The translations under genes and the position numbers were made by a program. Shown here piece after piece: positions 1 to 7,556 of a DNA stretch of 35,294 nt. The DNA comes from Neptuniibacter sp. UBA6509. Its GTDB lineage: Bacteria; Pseudomonadota; Gammaproteobacteria; Pseudomonadales; Balneatricaceae. The notes under the pieces were generated by a model. The model worked only from the letters and a program-made list of their open reading frames with translations, ran no database searches and was not told where the DNA came from. The number at the start of each line of letters is the position of its first letter. The first letter of the stretch is position 1. The stretch is from positions 1 through 35,294 of the forward strand of contig DJLT01000081.1 in the NCBI GenBank assembly GCA_002435145.1. The letters run 5' to 3'.

Positions 1-210
1 GAGCACGAGCACGAGCACGAGCAGAATGCGCATAAAGATATGCAGGCTAGTTATGTATTTAAGTGTCAAAATTCACCTGCATTAGATCAAATCGACGTTA
101 AATTTATGCAAGCTTTTCAAGGTATAGAAAAGCTGGATGTAAATTTATTGATAGGCAGTAAAGCAAAGAGTGTTGAACTAAAAGCTGGCTTATCGGTCAT
201 TAAGTTCTAA
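1..210 (+). CDS. zrgA: ZrgA family zinc uptake protein (DUF2796), C-terminal part
   Basis: The 5' part lies outside the window; 69 codons remain in frame 1, ending in TAA at 208-210. The visible part opens with a His/Glu alternation (residues EHEHEHE) typical of the metal-binding linker of DUF2796 proteins. It is followed by the family's C-terminal domain, with an ASYVFKC strand, a DQIDVKFMQAF segment and a GIEKLDVNLL segment. In vibrios the family is known as ZrgA, a periplasmic component of a zinc-regulated uptake system. The ATPase, permease and DUF3299 genes that follow match that kind of cluster, which supports the call. Promoter and any Zur box would be upstream of the window. Confidence 0.8.
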   Translation, partial: EHEHEHEQNAHKDMQASYVFKCQNSPALDQIDVKFMQAFQGIEKLDVNLLIGSKAKSVELKAGLSVIKF

Positions 211-313
211 GAAATTTGCGAAGAGATCATAAAAGGCTCTACTTTACTTAGAACGGTTATGGTTACTTCGCTGGATTCCTAATTAATACGCTTATTGATG
301 GTGTTGTGAGTTA

Positions 314-1015
314 ATGAAAGCTGTCGTTAAAATTGATCAATTGGTGTTTAGTTGGGATGGCCATCTCCCCTGTATTCAAATACCCGCTTTTGAGCTATCC
401 CATGCAGAAGCCCTGTTTATCAAGGGGCCTTCGGGTAGTGGGAAGAGTACATTTCTTAATTTGTTAGGGGGCGTGTTAATGCCTTCAAACGGCGATGTCA
501 CTGTATTGGGGCATCGCTATGATGACTTGTCTTCATCTGCTTTAGATCGTTTTCGTGCCGACCACATAGGCTTTATTTTTCAGCAGTTTAATCTGTTGCC
601 TTATTTAAGCGTTATTGAAAATATATGTCTGACCTGCCGTTTTTCAGCCCGTAGACGTCAACGTGCGTTAGCCCAGTTTACAACCCTTGAATTGGGGGCT
701 GTGGATCTTCTAGAGCGTTTGGGACTTACTGATGAAAGGCTTTATAAGCGCAGTGTGATAGAACTTTCTGTAGGGCAACAACAGCGGGTGAGTGCTGCAC
801 GTGCACTTCTCGGGGCGCCTGAAATTATTATCGCGGATGAGCCAACATCAGCATTAGATCCAAAATCGAGAGAGCAGTTTTTGGATCTATTATTATCACA
901 ATGTAATGAGATGGGGTCGGCTCTAATTTTTGTAAGTCATGATAGTTCTTTACAGCATCACTTCCATAGGATTTTGGAATTAAGCTCTCATGAAGATGGA
1001 GGGTTCTCTCTATGA
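314..1015 (+). CDS. ABC transporter ATP-binding protein, LolD/MacB-like (zinc-uptake cluster)
   Basis: The 233-residue protein is a complete nucleotide-binding subunit. Visible are the Walker A GPSGSGKST (38-46), a Q-loop FQQFNLLPY, the signature LSVGQQQR, the Walker B IIIADEP and the H-loop VSHD. The closest relatives by motif are the LolD/MacB/FtsE-type ATPases that work with FtsX-fold permeases, which is what the next gene encodes. Its stop overlaps the permease start by 4 bases (ATGA), so the two are translationally coupled. A weak GTGAG ribosome site precedes the ATG. Placement after a ZrgA protein suggests it drives the zinc-regulated (Zrg) system; the transported substrate is inferred from context, not from the ATPase itself. 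Confidence 0.9.
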   Translation: MKAVVKIDQLVFSWDGHLPCIQIPAFELSHAEALFIKGPSGSGKSTFLNLLGGVLMPSNGDVTVLGHRYDDLSSSALDRFRADHIGFIFQQFNLLPYLSVIENICLTCRFSARRRQRALAQFTTLELGAVDLLERLGLTDERLYKRSVIELSVGQQQRVSAARALLGAPEIIIADEPTSALDPKSREQFLDLLLSQCNEMGSALIFVSHDSSLQHHFHRILELSSHEDGGFSL

Positions 1016-2271
1016 TTCTGTTGCGCCTAACATGGAAAAGTCTTTGTAATCGAAAATTAACCTTAATGATGATGCTAATGTCGATTAGTGTCAGTGTCCT
1101 GCTTCTGCTGGGTGTCGATAAAATTCGTCAGCAAGCAAAAGATGGTTTTTCTTCAACCGTTTCCTCAACAGATCTGATTGTCGGGGCGCGAAGTGGGCAG
1201 ATAAACCTGCTACTTTATTCTGTTTTTCATATTGGTAACGCAACTAACAATATCTCTTGGTCAAGCTATAAGGCAATTAGTGACCATAAAAATGTACGTT
1301 GGAGTATACCGCTCTCTTTAGGCGATTCTCATCGCGGGTTTAGGGTGTTAGGAACCAGTTCTGACTATTTTGAGTATTATCAATATGGTAAGAAAAACGC
1401 ATTATCTTTTACCGAAGGCAACGCTTTTAACGGTTTATTTGATGTTGTTATTGGATCGGAAGTCGCTAAGAAATTGGGCTATCAGCTAGGTTCATCCGTG
1501 ATTGTGACACATGGTATGGGCAATGCGAGTTTGATGAACCATGAAGACAAACCGTTTAAAGTCGCAGGTGTTTTAGCTGCAACGGGTACGCCCGTCGATA
1601 ATACCTTGCTTGTCAGTTTGGAGGGCATTGAAGCTATTCACTTGGATTGGAAAGCGGGGGTTAAACTGCCGGGGGTAAGTGTTTCTGCGGAAGAGGCTTT
1701 AAATGCAAAACTGCAGCCCAAACAGATCACGGCTTTTATGCTGGGTCTACATTCTAGAATTTCCACTTTTCAGCTTCAGCGCTCAATCAATCGCTATTCA
1801 AAAGAGCTGTTAATGGCAATCTTACCAGGGTTGGCGCTACAAGAATTGTGGGGAATGTTTTCTCTGTTTGAAAAAACATTAGCAGCTATTACCGGGCTTG
1901 TTGTATTTTCAGGTCTAGTTGGATTGCTTACACTTCTATTGAGTGGCTTGAATGAACGTAGAAGGGAGATGGCCATTCTACGTTCGGTGGGAGCAAGACC
2001 CATACACATTTTAGCGTTGCTAATGTTAGAGTCATTATTTGTAACCTTGATAAGTATTCTCTTGGGTTTAGTCATGCTTTATCTTGCCATATGGCTCGGT
2101 GCTCCTGTTCTTCAGCAAGAGTTCGGGTTGCATATAGGATTAGAAGGGTTAAGTTTATGGCAGTGGCAGTTGATTGGTATGGTGACTGTTGCTGGATTTT
2201 TAGTCGGGCTAATTCCAGGATATAGGGCTTATAAATATTCGTTGGCCGATGGTATGTCGATCAGATTATAA
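1012..2271 (+). CDS. ABC transporter permease, FtsX/MacB-like
   Basis: The 419-residue protein has the FtsX-type plan. There is one N-terminal membrane helix (about residues 17-34), a large periplasmic domain resembling MacB_PCD (about 40-270), and three C-terminal helices (about 285-310, 333-360 and 385-405). The cytoplasmic loop GLNERRREMAILRSVGA is the hallmark of this permease family and contacts the ATPase. The start overlaps the ATPase stop by 4 bases and has a good GGAGGG ribosome site. FtsX-type permeases usually perform mechanotransmission or lipoprotein handling rather than classical import. A role in zinc acquisition rests on the neighbouring ZrgA and DUF3299 genes. Confidence 0.9.
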   Translation: MILLRLTWKSLCNRKLTLMMMLMSISVSVLLLLGVDKIRQQAKDGFSSTVSSTDLIVGARSGQINLLLYSVFHIGNATNNISWSSYKAISDHKNVRWSIPLSLGDSHRGFRVLGTSSDYFEYYQYGKKNALSFTEGNAFNGLFDVVIGSEVAKKLGYQLGSSVIVTHGMGNASLMNHEDKPFKVAGVLAATGTPVDNTLLVSLEGIEAIHLDWKAGVKLPGVSVSAEEALNAKLQPKQITAFMLGLHSRISTFQLQRSINRYSKELLMAILPGLALQELWGMFSLFEKTLAAITGLVVFSGLVGLLTLLLSGLNERRREMAILRSVGARPIHILALLMLESLFVTLISILLGLVMLYLAIWLGAPVLQQEFGLHIGLEGLSLWQWQLIGMVTVAGFLVGLIPGYRAYKYSLADGMSIRL

Positions 2272-2286
2272 AAAGGGTTAATTGCT

Positions 2287-2820
2287 TTGAAGAACATTTT
2301 TGCTCTATTCATGTTGATGATATTTACCGCTACTCTTCAGGCCGAAGAGAGAGTTAATGGGGAGAAGGTCATTAATGTTGAATGGGAGGCGTTGATGCCC
2401 GCAGACTATTCATTAGATGATATATTCTCGCAGTCTGACCAACTTGCAGCTATCGATGACTTTGATCCTCAAGCGCAAACATTGCTTGATGAGATGATGG
2501 CTGCCATGCAATCAGCCCCTACCGTTCCGGAAATGAATGGGAAGATGGTCAAAGTTCCGGGTTACGTCGTACCGCTGGAATCGGAAGGGCGAAGAATAAC
2601 GGAGTTTTTTCTTGTTCCTTATTTTGGCGCATGTATTCACGTTCCTCCTCCACCATCAAACCAGATTATTCATGTTCACTTTGAGCCCGGTACGAATGTG
2701 GAGAACCTCTATGATGCGGTTTGGATTACGGGTAAGTTAAAAACCGAGGTTGTGCAAAATGATATCGCGACTTCAGGCTATACCATGGAAGCCTATCGTA
2801 TAGAACCTTATGAGCTGTAG
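2287..2820 (+). CDS. Secreted DUF3299 protein (zinc-uptake cluster)
   Basis: The 177-residue protein begins at a TTG codon. That start is favoured because an AAGGG ribosome site lies about 9 bases upstream and the resulting N-terminus (MKNIFALFMLMIFTATLQA) is a clear signal peptide. The mature part carries the DUF3299 signature: a VPGYVVPLE strand, then a CIHVPPPPSNQIIHV block holding one Cys and two His that could bind metal. The gene follows the permease by 15 bases and is the last of the operon. DUF3299 proteins often accompany DUF2796/FtsX clusters, so a periplasmic role in zinc handling is likely but not shown. A weak hairpin lies about 40 bases after the stop. Confidence 0.85.
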   Translation: MKNIFALFMLMIFTATLQAEERVNGEKVINVEWEALMPADYSLDDIFSQSDQLAAIDDFDPQAQTLLDEMMAAMQSAPTVPEMNGKMVKVPGYVVPLESEGRRITEFFLVPYFGACIHVPPPPSNQIIHVHFEPGTNVENLYDAVWITGKLKTEVVQNDIATSGYTMEAYRIEPYEL

Positions 2821-2855
2821 GTCTATTGGTCAAACCACTCTTGTTTAAATGAATA

Positions 2856-2876
2856 AAGAGCTGGTTTCAGCTTTTC
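2856..2876 (+). terminator. Weak candidate terminator after the zinc-uptake operon
   Basis: A hairpin AGCTG-GTTT-CAGCT (2859-2872) can be extended outward by A:T and G:T pairs. It is followed by only four T before CC. It sits 36 bases after the DUF3299 stop and 50 bases before the next gene. The short T tract makes termination uncertain. Confidence 0.35.
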
Positions 2877-2925
2877 CGTCTCGTTAAACTTCACTACCCC
2901 TTTCTATCTCTCAGGATGTTACATC

Positions 2926-3864
2926 GTGGAACAGATCATTACCCTCATACTTGATTCAGGTCGCGCGGGCTTGGATATGGGTCTGTATATCATGTTACCA
3001 ATTATGGTGGTGATGTTGGCATTCATGAAGTTATTAGATGCCAAAGGTGTTCTAAGTTGGGTAGCTAATCGGTTGGCGCCCGTATCTCGAATTTTTGGTA
3101 TCCCTGGTTTAGGGATTTTTGCCATGATCAAACTTCTATTTGTCAGTTTTGCAGGCCCTATTGCAACGTTAACATTGATGGATCAGAACGGAACGTCGCG
3201 ACGTTATATTGCTGCGACACTTGCAATGGTAATGGCAATGTCACAGGCGAACGCTTCATTTCCACTTGCGGCTGTTGGGCTCGATTTAGGCATTACATTG
3301 TTAACTTCTGTGATTGGTGGGTTAGCCGCGGCTGCGTTTACATATTATATTTTGACTCGTAATTTAACTGACCCAAACACGCAAGAGTCTGAAGTGCAAA
3401 GCACAGCTCCCGAAGAGGAGAAAAAAACCGTTATGCAGATTTTAAGTGACGGTGGCCAAGAAGGAATTAAGATTGTTTTTAGCATGTTACCTCTGCTTAT
3501 TCTGGCGATTCTTCTAGTCAATGTTCTTAAAATGACTGGCGCTATAGAGCAGATAAGTGCATTGCTCGCTCCACTGTTAGCCTTAATTGGTTTACCAGAA
3601 GCAACCGTATTACCTTTAGTCACTAAATTTATAGCAGGTGGTACTGCATTTATGGGGGTGACGATTGAATTAATGAATCAAGGGCTGATTACTGCGAATG
3701 AGTTGAATCGTATGGCAGGCTTTGCCACTAACCCTTTAGACGTAGTGGGCGTGGCAGTATTTGCAGCAGCAGGTAAACGAGTCGGACAGATAATACGTTA
3801 TGCCGTTTATGGTGCGATTGTAGGTATGTTGATTCGTGGCGTGTTACATCTACTTATTTTTTAA
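2926..3864 (+). CDS. Nucleoside recognition (Gate) domain membrane protein
   Basis: The 312-residue protein starts at GTG with an AGGA ribosome site 9 bases upstream. It is an integral membrane protein with two related halves, about residues 5-150 and 175-312, joined by a charged linker (ESEVQSTAPEEEKK). Each half contains a Gate/nucleoside-recognition-like segment, with VSFAGPIATL in the first half and KFIAGGTAFMGVT in the second. The plan resembles SpmA/SpmB and YjiG/YjiH, whose substrates are poorly defined. The stop codon overlaps the stop of the small zinc-ribbon gene on the other strand by 4 bases. It may or may not be cotranscribed with the zinc-uptake genes. No substrate can be assigned. 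Confidence 0.8.
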   Translation: MEQIITLILDSGRAGLDMGLYIMLPIMVVMLAFMKLLDAKGVLSWVANRLAPVSRIFGIPGLGIFAMIKLLFVSFAGPIATLTLMDQNGTSRRYIAATLAMVMAMSQANASFPLAAVGLDLGITLLTSVIGGLAAAAFTYYILTRNLTDPNTQESEVQSTAPEEEKKTVMQILSDGGQEGIKIVFSMLPLLILAILLVNVLKMTGAIEQISALLAPLLALIGLPEATVLPLVTKFIAGGTAFMGVTIELMNQGLITANELNRMAGFATNPLDVVGVAVFAAAGKRVGQIIRYAVYGAIVGMLIRGVLHLLIF

Positions 3865-4061
3865 CGATTCAAAACCAGTTGCGGACCTTTCTTACCTGCT
3901 GGAATTGTGTGTTTGGCAAAGACACCATAAATATGGCCACAGCCATCACAAAAAGCGACCTGAAACCAAGCGTGGTTATCTCTCGCTCTTTCATCACTGT
4001 CCTTTGATACGATATGTTCAATACCCGAAATTCCGCATTCAGGACATTTAGGTTCAGCCAT
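3861..4061 (-). CDS. Small zinc-ribbon-like protein
   Basis: The 66-residue protein holds two CxxC knuckles, CPEC near the N-terminus and CDGC about 30 residues later, so it should fold as a one-zinc ribbon. Between them is a charged, aromatic stretch. The ribosome site AGAGGA fits the second of two adjacent ATG codons (4061) better than the first (4064). The gene is downstream of purT on the same strand, separated by about 150 bases that contain a long hairpin. Conserved small proteins of this shape are common in marine gammaproteobacteria, but I do not recognise a function. Confidence 0.75.
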   Translation of the reverse strand: MAEPKCPECGISGIEHIVSKDSDERARDNHAWFQVAFCDGCGHIYGVFAKHTIPAGKKGPQLVLNR

Positions 4062-4142
4062 CATTTATCCTCTAGTTATACAATTCAATCTGCATATTAG
4101 TTAATAAAAAGAGTGAAAGGTTCCCTTAAATACACAAATGTT

Positions 4143-4180
4143 TAGTGCTGACCATCAATTCTTGTTGATGGTCAGCACTA
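4143..4180. repeat. Perfect 16-bp inverted repeat between purT and the zinc-ribbon gene
   Basis: The arms TAGTGCTGACCATCAA and TTGATGGTCAGCACTA pair over 16 bases around a six-base loop (TTCTTG, 4159-4164). Neither side is followed by a T tract, so it is not a textbook intrinsic terminator. It lies 31 bases past the purT stop and could protect or end the purT mRNA. Confidence 0.85.
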
Positions 4181-4211
4181 TTAGCGGGCTTAATTAAATA
4201 CGTTGCTGCTT

Positions 4212-5393
4212 TTATAGTTCAACATTGATTGAGGTTGAGCCACGAATCGCTTTATCTTTTGCTGCTTGTACTGATTCATCTCTGGCTAAGACTACCCCCA
4301 TCCTGCGCTGTCCAGATACTTCAGGTTTACCAAATAAACGTAGTTGTGTATTAGGTTCGGCTAAGACTTGCTGCAGGTTACCAAATTTAGTTTGTTGTGA
4401 TTCGCCTTCGACTAGTATGACACTGGAAGCTGAAGGGCCATGAAAATGAATATTAGGGATTGGTAGGCCCAGAATTGCCCGAGCATGAAGCGCAAATTCA
4501 GACAGGTCCTGAGAGATCATTGTGACCATGCCCGTATCGTGGGGGCGTGGAGAGACTTCGCTGAAGTAGACGTTGTCGCCTTTTATAAACAGTTCAACGC
4601 CAAATAAACCATGCCCACCTAAAGCAGTCGTCACTTTAGCTGCAATCTCTTGCGATTTTTCTAATGCAGCTGAACTCATCGCTTGAGGCTGCCATGATTG
4701 CCTGTAATCCCCATCGACTTGAACGTGGCCTATAGGTTGGCAAAAACTAATGTTGGAATCATGTTGAACGGTGAGAAGAGTAATCTCATAATCAAAATCG
4801 ACAAACCCTTCTACGATAACTTTCCCTTTACCGGCGCGGCCGCCTTCTTGTGCATAGGTCCAAGCGGCTTCAATTTGGTCTTCAGAACGAACAGTGCTTT
4901 GCCCCTTACCAGAGGAACTCATGATGGGTTTAATAACACAAGGAAGACCAACATTTTTAACCGCTGTTTGGAACTCTTCATAGTCTCCCGCAAATTGGTA
5001 GGCAGAAGTTGGAATACTAAGTTCTTCAGCTGCTAATCTGCGTATTCCTTCACGATTCATAGTTAGCTGTGCTGCCCGGGCTGAAGGGACAATGTTAAAT
5101 CCCTCTTGCTCCAGTTCAACTAGCGTATCCGTTGCAATCGCTTCTATTTCTGGGACAACAAGGTCCGGCTTTTCGCTTTCAATTATGTTACGTAGTGCTT
5201 CACCGTCTAACATTGAAAGAACGTGACTGCGGTGAGCAACCTGCATAGCTGGAGCATTATCGTAGCGGTCCACAACGATAACTTCAGCACCTAAGCGCTG
5301 TAGTTCAATAACCACTTCTTTGCCAAGCTCGCCCCCGCCGCACATAAGTACGCGAGTAGCAGATGTCGATAACGGTGTCCCTATTTGTAACAT
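4212..5393 (-). CDS. purT: Phosphoribosylglycinamide formyltransferase 2 (formate-dependent)
   Basis: PurT makes formyl-GAR from GAR, formate and ATP in the third step of purine synthesis, without needing formyl-tetrahydrofolate. The 393-residue length is close to E. coli PurT. Visible features are an N-terminal nucleotide-binding loop GGGELGKEV, the [15 protein letters not shown] segment, the ATP-grasp core with [13 protein letters not shown], and the metal-binding [23 protein letters not shown] block. An upstream in-frame ATG at 5426 exists. The start at 5393 is preferred because GGAGG lies six bases before it, the N-terminus then matches PurT, and the proposed -10 box overlaps the upstream codon. 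A promoter and a dyad lie just upstream. Confidence 0.97.
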   Translation of the reverse strand: MLQIGTPLSTSATRVLMCGGGELGKEVVIELQRLGAEVIVVDRYDNAPAMQVAHRSHVLSMLDGEALRNIIESEKPDLVVPEIEAIATDTLVELEQEGFNIVPSARAAQLTMNREGIRRLAAEELSIPTSAYQFAGDYEEFQTAVKNVGLPCVIKPIMSSSGKGQSTVRSEDQIEAAWTYAQEGGRAGKGKVIVEGFVDFDYEITLLTVQHDSNISFCQPIGHVQVDGDYRQSWQPQAMSSAALEKSQEIAAKVTTALGGHGLFGVELFIKGDNVYFSEVSPRPHDTGMVTMISQDLSEFALHARAILGLPIPNIHFHGPSASSVILVEGESQQTKFGNLQQVLAEPNTQLRLFGKPEVSGQRRMGVVLARDESVQAAKDKAIRGSTSINVEL

Positions 5394-5424
5394 TTCGAAC
5401 CTCCAGCGTGAAAATATTTCAAGC

Positions 5425-5452
5425 ATTATACGGTGCGATTAATGATAATCGC
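5425..5452 (-). promoter_or_regulatory. purT promoter with operator-like dyad
   Basis: On the minus strand a perfect TATAAT (5425-5430) lies about 32 bases before the purT ATG. Directly upstream, where the spacer and -35 hexamer should be, is an 18-bp dyad GCGATTAATGATAATCGC (5435-5452). No good -35 is visible, which suggests an activator, or a repressor covering the site. The dyad does not match the PurR consensus. Confidence 0.5.
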
Positions 5453-5474
5453 CAGCAGAATAACGTAGACAAAC

Positions 5475-5480
5475 TATAAT
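5475..5480 (+). promoter_or_regulatory. Perfect -10 hexamer upstream of the small ORF
   Basis: TATAAT occurs on the plus strand about 97 bases before the small ORF at 5577. No matching -35 is seen at 16-18 bases, so promoter activity is only possible. Confidence 0.25.
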
Positions 5481-5576
5481 GACTTAAGTTGTTTTACTCA
5501 GTGTATTTAAACGCAACAAGTGCGATGAGTCGTTATAAATGACCGTGAAAAGTGAGTGTGAACAACAGGAGATATC

Positions 5577-5696
5577 ATGAGCATAATAGAATCTGCCTTT
5601 TGGGGTATCCTTACCTTATTAAAGCAGTTCTATAGAGGGCTGCTACATAGAGTTCGGTTAGTGGTATTGCTACCGGCATGTAGCGGTTATAAATAG
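5577..5696 (+). CDS. Candidate small protein, 39 residues
   Basis: An ATG preceded by a strong AGGAG ribosome site (spacing about six bases) opens a 39-codon frame ending TAG. The product has a hydrophobic and aromatic N-terminal half (SAFWGILTLLKQFYRGLL) and a basic middle (HRVRLVVLL), so it could be a membrane-associated amphipathic peptide. It lies alone between divergent purT and the PhnA-like gene. A short CCTTAA/TTAAGG hairpin follows the stop, and a strong terminator occurs about 265 bases later. I do not recognise it. The ribosome site is the main evidence that it is translated. Confidence 0.35.
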   Translation: MSIIESAFWGILTLLKQFYRGLLHRVRLVVLLPACSGYK

Positions 5697-5959
5697 CATC
5701 CTTAAGATTTAAGGGAGATTGCTGACCAATTCTGAGATTACATGGTTTTAGTTGCATCTAACCATTATTTGCTTAAAGCCGTTTAAAGAGTGAAGGATAA
5801 TACAGTACAGAGAATGCTAACTACTCTACAGGTGTGAAGCACCATGGTTGACCAGTACTGATAGATATCGTTTGCACTTTTATATCAAAGTAATTATCAG
5901 TTTGCTTATTGTTACTTGCTCGTATGAGCTGATTAGTCGGAGTATCCATCCGGCATGAG
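5697..5959. other. Non-coding stretch before a strong terminator
   Basis: No convincing gene is visible in these 260 bases. A 64-codon minus-strand frame (5821-6015) has no ribosome site and reads through the terminator. The region may be the 3' part of the transcript carrying the small ORF, or a separate small RNA ending at the terminator at 5960-5990. Confidence 0.4.
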
Positions 5960-5990
5960 GGGCTGTATTTTTCAATACGGCCCTTTTTTA
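5960..5990 (+). terminator. Strong Rho-independent terminator
   Basis: A ten-pair stem (GGGCTGTATT with AATACGGCCC, one G:T pair) closes a four-base loop TTTC and is followed at once by seven T. It points in the plus direction. The only candidate upstream plus-strand transcript is the small ORF at 5577 or an unannotated small RNA. Confidence 0.85.
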
Positions 5991-6076
5991 TATCTTTTTC
6001 ATTGTTTTTGTTCATCTGGCTTTAATCCCAGTGAGAATATGCTATCACTAATAGTATAGCGATGAAGGGATGTGAT

Positions 6077-6481
6077 ATGTCTAAAGGTCATGAACGTCAT
6101 CAAGAGCGTCACTTCGGTCTATCACTTTTTGGAAAGGATTTGGTAAGACGTAGTAGCTCGCATTGTGAATTATGTGGTGCACAGGGTGTGAAATTAAGAA
6201 TCTATGAAGTCTCACCGTTACCGCAGGAGCCAGATTTTGATCATTGTACGATGATCTGTGAGGGCTGCTTAGCGCAGATAAACAATCCTAAAATTAGAGA
6301 TCATAATCATTGGCGTTGTTTAAATCAGTCTATCTGGAGCGAAACACCTGCAGTAAAAGTATTGGCGATTGCTATGCTGCAAAAGATGGCTGAAGAGGAA
6401 AGGTGGGCAGTAGAACTTCTAGAACAGCTGTACTTGCAGCCTGAAGATCAAGCTTGGCTTGAACAGGTAAAACTTCCTTAG
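6077..6481 (+). CDS. PhnA-like protein with zinc-ribbon cysteines
   Basis: The 134-residue protein resembles the N-terminal region of the PhnA/YjdM family. It carries CELC near residue 30 and a second pair CEGC around residue 75, which together form a zinc ribbon. A region rich in Trp, Glu and Leu follows (IRDHNHWRCL, then an acidic C-terminus). The start at 6077 is chosen over the in-frame ATG at 6062 because an AAGGGA ribosome site lies between them at good spacing. Despite the name, PhnA-type proteins have no established phosphonate role, and no phn gene is near. The stop is one base away from the stop of ansA on the other strand. Confidence 0.8.
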   Translation: MSKGHERHQERHFGLSLFGKDLVRRSSSHCELCGAQGVKLRIYEVSPLPQEPDFDHCTMICEGCLAQINNPKIRDHNHWRCLNQSIWSETPAVKVLAIAMLQKMAEEERWAVELLEQLYLQPEDQAWLEQVKLP

Positions 6482-6482
6482 A

Positions 6483-7496
6483 TTACTGATTAATCTCACC
6501 CGCCAAGCAGTTGCTGAACATCGCTTGAACGTCTTCTGCATTTAGACCTGTAGATAGTAAGAAGTGCAGTTTTGTGTAAGTGGCTTCTAGGGTCATTTCT
6601 GCACCCGAAATAACGCCCATTTTGTTTAATATAGAACTGCAAGCATATTGCCCTTGGAATATTTCCGCTTGTAAGCACTGGCTTATATTGACCAGAATTA
6701 TATTTTTGTCGGATGCTCTTTGTAATGCGTTCATCAGTGATTGGTTGTGGTTGGGTAAATTACCTACACCGTAACTGCGTAAAATAATGGCTTTACTGCG
6801 ATCTGAGGCTGTCATAAAGTCAACGATCTCACCGTCCATTCCGGGGAAAATAGGTAAGATAGATACGGCATTATCGCTAAAGGTTGGGTTTATGAACTTG
6901 CCTGCCTTTTGGGGAATAAATAGATTGGAGTGTAACTCTATATGCAGGCCTATCTGGCCTAACCAAGGAAAGTTTGGACTATCAAATGCATCTAAGCCCG
7001 TAGCTTTAACTTTACTGCTTCTATTCCCTCGAAGTAAACGCCCGCTGAAGTAAATACAGACCTCATGAATTGTTGTATCTGAGGCTAGCAACATAGACGT
7101 AATCAGGTTATCTAACGCATCATTCCTAAGTTCAGATAAGGGGATTTGTGATCCGGTAAAGATGACTGGCTTGCGAAGGCCTTGCAAAATAAATGACAGC
7201 ATAGAGGCGCTATAAGCCATCGTATCTGTGCCGTGCAGTACGATGAACCCATCGTATTTGTCATAGTTTTTAATGATCGGGTCGGCGATTAAATTCCAAT
7301 GATGGGGTGCTAAATTGGCACTATCAATGAGTGGAGCTAACTCGATCATATCAAAGTTGGGTAATAGAGCATGATGGGAATGCGCCAGCCGTTCCTCAAT
7401 TAAAGCCTCAAACCCAGGTACAGGTACATAGCCGTGCTCTGAGGGCTGCATGCCGATGGTGCCGCCCGTATAAATAATGAGAATTTTATTATGCAT
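6483..7496 (-). CDS. ansA: Type I L-asparaginase
   Basis: The enzyme hydrolyses asparagine to aspartate and ammonia. The 337-residue length and motifs fit cytoplasmic type I (AnsA) rather than periplasmic AnsB, and there is no signal peptide. The catalytic threonines lie in YTGGTIGM (Thr13) and HGTDTMAYSASML (Thr90, Asp91), with the lysine in RGNRSSKVKA (Lys162). The ribosome site CAGGA lies upstream of the ATG. It follows the CHASE2 gene by 60 bases on the same strand, so read-through from that operon is possible. The 3' end meets the PhnA-like gene tail to tail. Confidence 0.95.
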   Translation of the reverse strand: MHNKILIIYTGGTIGMQPSEHGYVPVPGFEALIEERLAHSHHALLPNFDMIELAPLIDSANLAPHHWNLIADPIIKNYDKYDGFIVLHGTDTMAYSASMLSFILQGLRKPVIFTGSQIPLSELRNDALDNLITSMLLASDTTIHEVCIYFSGRLLRGNRSSKVKATGLDAFDSPNFPWLGQIGLHIELHSNLFIPQKAGKFINPTFSDNAVSILPIFPGMDGEIVDFMTASDRSKAIILRSYGVGNLPNHNQSLMNALQRASDKNIILVNISQCLQAEIFQGQYACSSILNKMGVISGAEMTLEATYTKLHFLLSTGLNAEDVQAMFSNCLAGEINQ

Positions 7497-7556
7497 CTAT
7501 TTTTCCTGCTCTATTACAGAATATATATACGTTGATGCGAGGAGGAAATAAAGCGC

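Noticed and set aside
3836-4051. Plus-strand 71-codon ORF
   Set aside because: It is the complement of the zinc-ribbon gene, which has CxxC pairs and a ribosome site.
5436-5454. Fur box at the purT promoter
   Set aside because: TAATGATAATC matches 11 positions in a row, but the flanks do not, and the perfect dyad is better explained as a different operator.
5512-5527. PurR box near purT (ACGCAACAAGTGCGAT)
   Set aside because: Only the left half matches; the right half is out of register by one base, and the site is far from the -10.
5821-6015. 64-codon minus-strand ORF
   Set aside because: No ribosome site, composition like random AT-rich DNA, and it runs through a strong plus-strand terminator hairpin.
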